Shown here piece by piece: positions 60,205 to 64,000 of a stretch of DNA of 64,000 nucleotides. The stretch covers positions 62,001 to 126,000 of the forward strand of contig JAODTK010002665.1 of NCBI GenBank assembly GCA_026419785.1, written 5' to 3'. A program made the translations under genes and the position numbers. This DNA comes from Sclerodactyla briareus. Lineage: Eukaryota > Echinodermata > Holothuroidea > Dendrochirotida > Sclerodactylidae. Each line of letters starts with the position of its first letter. The stretch's first letter is position 1. The notes beneath the pieces were generated by a model, which had not been told where the DNA came from, did not search any database, and worked only from the letters and a program-made list of their open reading frames with translations.

Positions 60205-62840
60205 CGTCCACCGACATTTACACACTGCGTGACTGTGTGACACGTGTTTTTCTACTACGAAGAAACGAATAAAATTATCGGAACCAAACCACTGACGCCT
60301 CTAGTATATACTGTCGTAAATAGGGGAGTGGGAGGTGCTTGTTGGATCCTCAGGGGCGTTGGAGATCGTTCTGCTCACTGTTTGTTGAACGGCTGACTGT
60401 ATGGAGAAGGCTGGTGATCTTGACCCTGCCAGCTATGATGGCCTACGATTTTCAAACGTACAATGGCGCAAAACAACTAGACTGGATGCATGTTAGGCAG
60501 AGGTAGCCCAGGTTCATAAAACAGCAAGTCACTTCTTGGAAACCGTGTTTAAAAAAAAACAGCAGCAAGGAACGATGAGCTACAGTCCCTGGCATCCGGT
60601 TCCATACGTGCATAATGCAGGGTCGTCACACGTTAGGTTAGATGCGCCACCTGCTACAACGAAGTGCAGTGGACGATCACTGGCGAGAAGCAGACAACTG
60701 ACCTCACCATCATAGTCTCTTAGCCACAAGGGCATGAGACACTCGCGTCCAAAATGGCGCTTAGCAAGGTAAGCGGCGAAGTGCCAAATGTATTTAGTCT
60801 AGAGTATCCACGTTAGGGGACTAGTCAATGCATATGTGGTGAGATATATCATGTGGGAGTATAATTATATATTACAGGTACGACAGCCTGAATTCAGCCA
60901 AATGACGTTGGGGCATGGACCGATTTCCAGTCAGTCACAAGATAATACGATTAGGTGTGCGGCGCAGCCTAATACCAACTATAGTAAAACACATAGGCAG
61001 TGTCAAAGCTGGTCCCGAAAAACGTCGGTTAAGGGTGATAAACAGACCGCTTTCATGTTATCCATTTTATATCTGAGAGATGCGCTTGACCATTTGAACA
61101 AAATGACCAAAATTGGACGCCAAACAAATGACCAGACGATATTAATGGCTACGGAGAGGTTATTTTTTTATGTGTTAATTGTGGATTCTCAAGTGAGTAT
61201 CATCAGCCTGATAGGTCAGCTAATCGTTTTTGATTTTAGTTCTGGAAAGTCGGCAAAAGAACGCGCTAAATTAGGATGAATGGTGATATAGTCGCATTAA
61301 CATTTGAAAAAGAGACAATTGCACTTCCACGCAATTTGACATAGCAATGAGAGCAACTCACCGTAAAAATTGCCACCAGAGAAGAATCCCAGCCACGCAA
61401 GCAGCACTACTTCTCGCAAACGTTCCGAATGCGATGACATGTACCCATTCACCAAGCCTGCGAATAAGTTACTATGAATAAAGATGGAAACATAGTCGAA
61501 AATGAAATTTTACACTCACGTTCGACATCAATTCGTGGTTTCCAGGGGGTTTCTGATGCGGTGGTTTGCAGATGTGACTAGAATACTGATGAACAGCATG
61601 TGGTATAGACAACCATCATGGCTCTGAACTTTTGCAAAATAAATACGCTAGCCACTTGTTGGAAATCAGCTTGACCACAACACTCATCGATTAGGTTTTC
61701 AGCTATTGAATCTACCGAATACCGTCACATCACTCTGAGAAAGATTATGCGCTAATCTATCTAGTACAAAGTGGCTTTTTAGGCACAGTCTATACATCGT
61801 CATAAGTTCACAGGGGCCCAACATGCTCTTATTGCATACTCTGAGAGTCAACATGAACGTCGAAGCATGTCGCAAAAAATAGTCACAAACACTGGCACGA
61901 CTAGAATACAATGACCCATGGAACGTCAACCTCTGAACTTCATCGCCTTAAAATGGGCAAAGCGGGAAACAGTTATCACTCAATATATATTCAAAGGAGG
62001 AAAATGACATAACATCTAGTATACTATAAAGGTTGTCTACCGTAAAAAACTGAGACTGAGCTCATGTCCTGCCCAGAGGATGCCAAGGATTAAGGTACCG
62101 TGCATTGCTATGGAATATTGGATTGCAGGAAACACCGACTGATAACACCGATAGTGAACTCGCCTAATATTAACAGTTCCCAGGCAGGAGGCACATTACC
62201 CCAATGACAAGAAATATAATGTCATCCACAGGATTAATGCCAATTCTGTCTGAATGTGTGTAGTACGAGTGAATTTATGAATGATCATATAGCAAATTTG
62301 AATTAAAACCTTACCTCCAATTAAGCAACAAACACGGGGGATAGGTATCACGCCATGTCCAGATGACATGGGTTACTCCCATGCGTTTGTTCAACGAGCT
62401 TTCAATAATTTTCCGTTTTACGATCCCACCGCCAGCAAAAATACAAAGTCAAAGCTCATATTGATACACGATGCCGCTCAATCGTTATCGACAAAGCGAC
62501 CGTCATGAGCATGGTGTGAAATATTGGGAAATCAAGTGGTTTGGAATGTTTGGCTATATAAAAAAAGCTCTTTTAGGCTGACTTGATTGTAGCCCAGTAA
62601 TTTGAAGGAAGCCCTGGTCCCCCAAATATTCCCATTGATATATATTTCCCTATCATTGATGACCCTGTAGGCGGCCGTTACAGGACATTTTGAGGAATCG
62701 GGAGCGACTGCGTGCGGTCGAATTTCGTCGAAGACCTCCTGACAGAGCTTGTTTTGAGAATCTTCAAAATAATTAGTACATGTGAGAAAAAAATAATCTA
62801 TGAATCACATTTACTTAATGGTTCCTTAAGTCAGCCTTGT
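60205..62840. other. Stretch without identifiable gene
   Basis: The 147-codon plus frame at 60836-61279 has no recognisable domain or splice pair and is near the upper end of chance expectation. Confidence 0.35.
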
Positions 62841-62848
62841 TCCCCTAC

Positions 62849-62868
62849 AAAAAAAAAAAAAAAAAAAA
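62849..62868 (+). repeat. A-rich homopolymer (about A20)
   Basis: CTAC followed by about 20 A, then CAAAAACG. It could be a retroposon tail, but nothing upstream is recognisable. Confidence 0.8.
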
Positions 62869-62959
62869 CAAAAACGTTGCCATCTTGTCCTTTAAAGATG
62901 TGTGGTTTACCCTTGACAACCGGCAGAATTCGAAGCGAATGTTGCAACAAGTATTGGGC

Positions 62960-63600
62960 TAACTTGTGATTTTTTGGAACGCTTTTCATGTGTCCACATG
63001 TGGCTCATGCAACAAGTTGCCCCGAATTTTGACCCGTCCTTGGCGCTGATTTTGAAACCTGTGTCTAACCATACCAATGGCACGTTGGCAAACCTGTGGC
63101 AACATAATGTTGGCAATGTGGAACAAAGTGTGATGATTGTGCCATCTGCTTCCAAACTTGTGTAACCTATGTTTCTTTAGTTATCACAGGATTTTCCACT
63201 GATCGTATTCATTAAAAGAGATAATTCCGGTTCCACAGATTGCCACAAGAGTGCTCTGCGTAATAGTGTGAATGAAACAGGTTTTTTACCAACCAATTTG
63301 GAACCACTGGTGGTCAACAAAAAACTACTTGTCTTGGCTCCATTGTATTGGAGGTTTTTAGGTCAATCTGTGGCTACGTGTGGCAAACAGTCAAACGTTG
63401 GCAATGTCCACAAGATTTACATTTTTCGAACGTGTTCAGGAACAAAATATTTTTTTTCAAGAGGGTTGGTTGCAACCCTCTCAAAATTTGCGAGCTTGTC
63501 AATATTCAAAACATATTTGGAAAACCTGGACTGATGTTGCAGAACACTCATGTACAGGGTCATCTGCACTCACTTGGCCTGCATGTGACGTCATCTTTAC
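62960..63600 (+). repeat. Region with recurring GTTGGCAA / TGTGGCAA boxes
   Basis: GTTGGCAA and TGTGGCAA or TGTGGCTAC boxes recur (about 63000, 63084, 63095, 63109, 63372, 63383, 63398) among several overlapping open frames on both strands. They hint at two diverged units about 290 bp apart. No protein family is recognised. Confidence 0.35.
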
Positions 63601-64000
63601 GCTAATAAAAGTGATATGAGGACGCCCTCTTGAGGAAAGTTCGGGGTACAATATATCCACAGCAACCAAAATAAAGACGTTCAGTTGGTGGCGCTAGATA
63701 CGGTAATCTCAGGAACATGATAGTTTACATATGGTTCACCGTAACATTATGACGACACCACGATCATGGGGTCCTGAAATGGCATCACATTGAATGGCGA
63801 CTCTCTGTAAGCATTTGGTGAGTGTCAGTTGAATAGCTCAGAGGACCCTTCGCGTGTAACAACATTGAATGTCAAGACGGTGAAACCATTTTTTTTTTTT
63901 AGATATACTGTATAAGTGTCAGGCATATATATCAAGCTCCTTATTAGTATTCCAATTTTAAAGTTTGGCCCCTATAGATATGGTAAAGCATCTTTTGGAT

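Noticed and set aside
60836-61279. 147-codon plus-strand frame as a gene
   Set aside because: No recognisable domain, splice pair or codon signature, and the length is near chance expectation.

Overview
The window looks like gene-poor, transposon-rich nuclear DNA from an invertebrate animal. It has no bacterial-type gene packing, no long open reading frame, and roughly 40% GC. It carries many simple repeats and decayed retroelements of types common in marine invertebrates (Ty3/gypsy, L2/CR1-type non-LTR, Penelope-like, tRNA-derived SINEs). I cannot assign the species; a lancelet, echinoderm, hemichordate or mollusc would all fit. No rRNA, intact tRNA, CRISPR array or confident protein-coding gene was found. 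At this base composition, reading frames of about 100 codons arise a dozen or so times by chance in 64 kb, so length alone was not accepted as evidence.

Layout. 0.5-2.2 kb: a block carrying a clean transmembrane exon, with a diverged second copy at 56.9-58.3 kb. 3.8-4.7 kb: two exon-like frames on the minus strand. 6.3-7.0 kb: a diverged tandem repeat with a stray copy near 60.1 kb. 8.5 kb: a tRNA-derived SINE head followed by a membrane-segment exon candidate. 11.2-12.15 kb: 3' part of a non-LTR retrotransposon ending in triplet repeats. 13.9-15.5 kb: an old tandem array with units of about 180-200 bp. 16.0-16.45 kb and 18.9-19.05 kb: exon candidates.

19.45-26.46 kb is the densest part. A minus-strand Ty3/gypsy element, readable from gag through protease, reverse transcriptase and RNase H, is split by a tRNA-derived SINE. 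It abuts a plus-strand L2-like element with endonuclease, reverse transcriptase and a (ATT)-rich 3' tail. All are full of stops and frameshifts.

33.1-35.2 kb: a minus-strand Penelope-like element (RT end plus GIY-YIG endonuclease) whose 3' end has a hammerhead-ribozyme-like fold. It faces a second, plus-strand Penelope-type terminus with its own hammerhead-like core, and both sit in (TA)n arrays. This is the most interesting structure in the window.

36-55 kb is mostly unrecognised sequence with microsatellites, homopolymer C/G runs, two further tRNA-derived heads and a weak Ty3/gypsy trace. 55.6-56.1 kb is the 3' end of a minus-strand CR1-like element. The last 6 kb hold the second duplicated block, some open frames and nothing identifiable.
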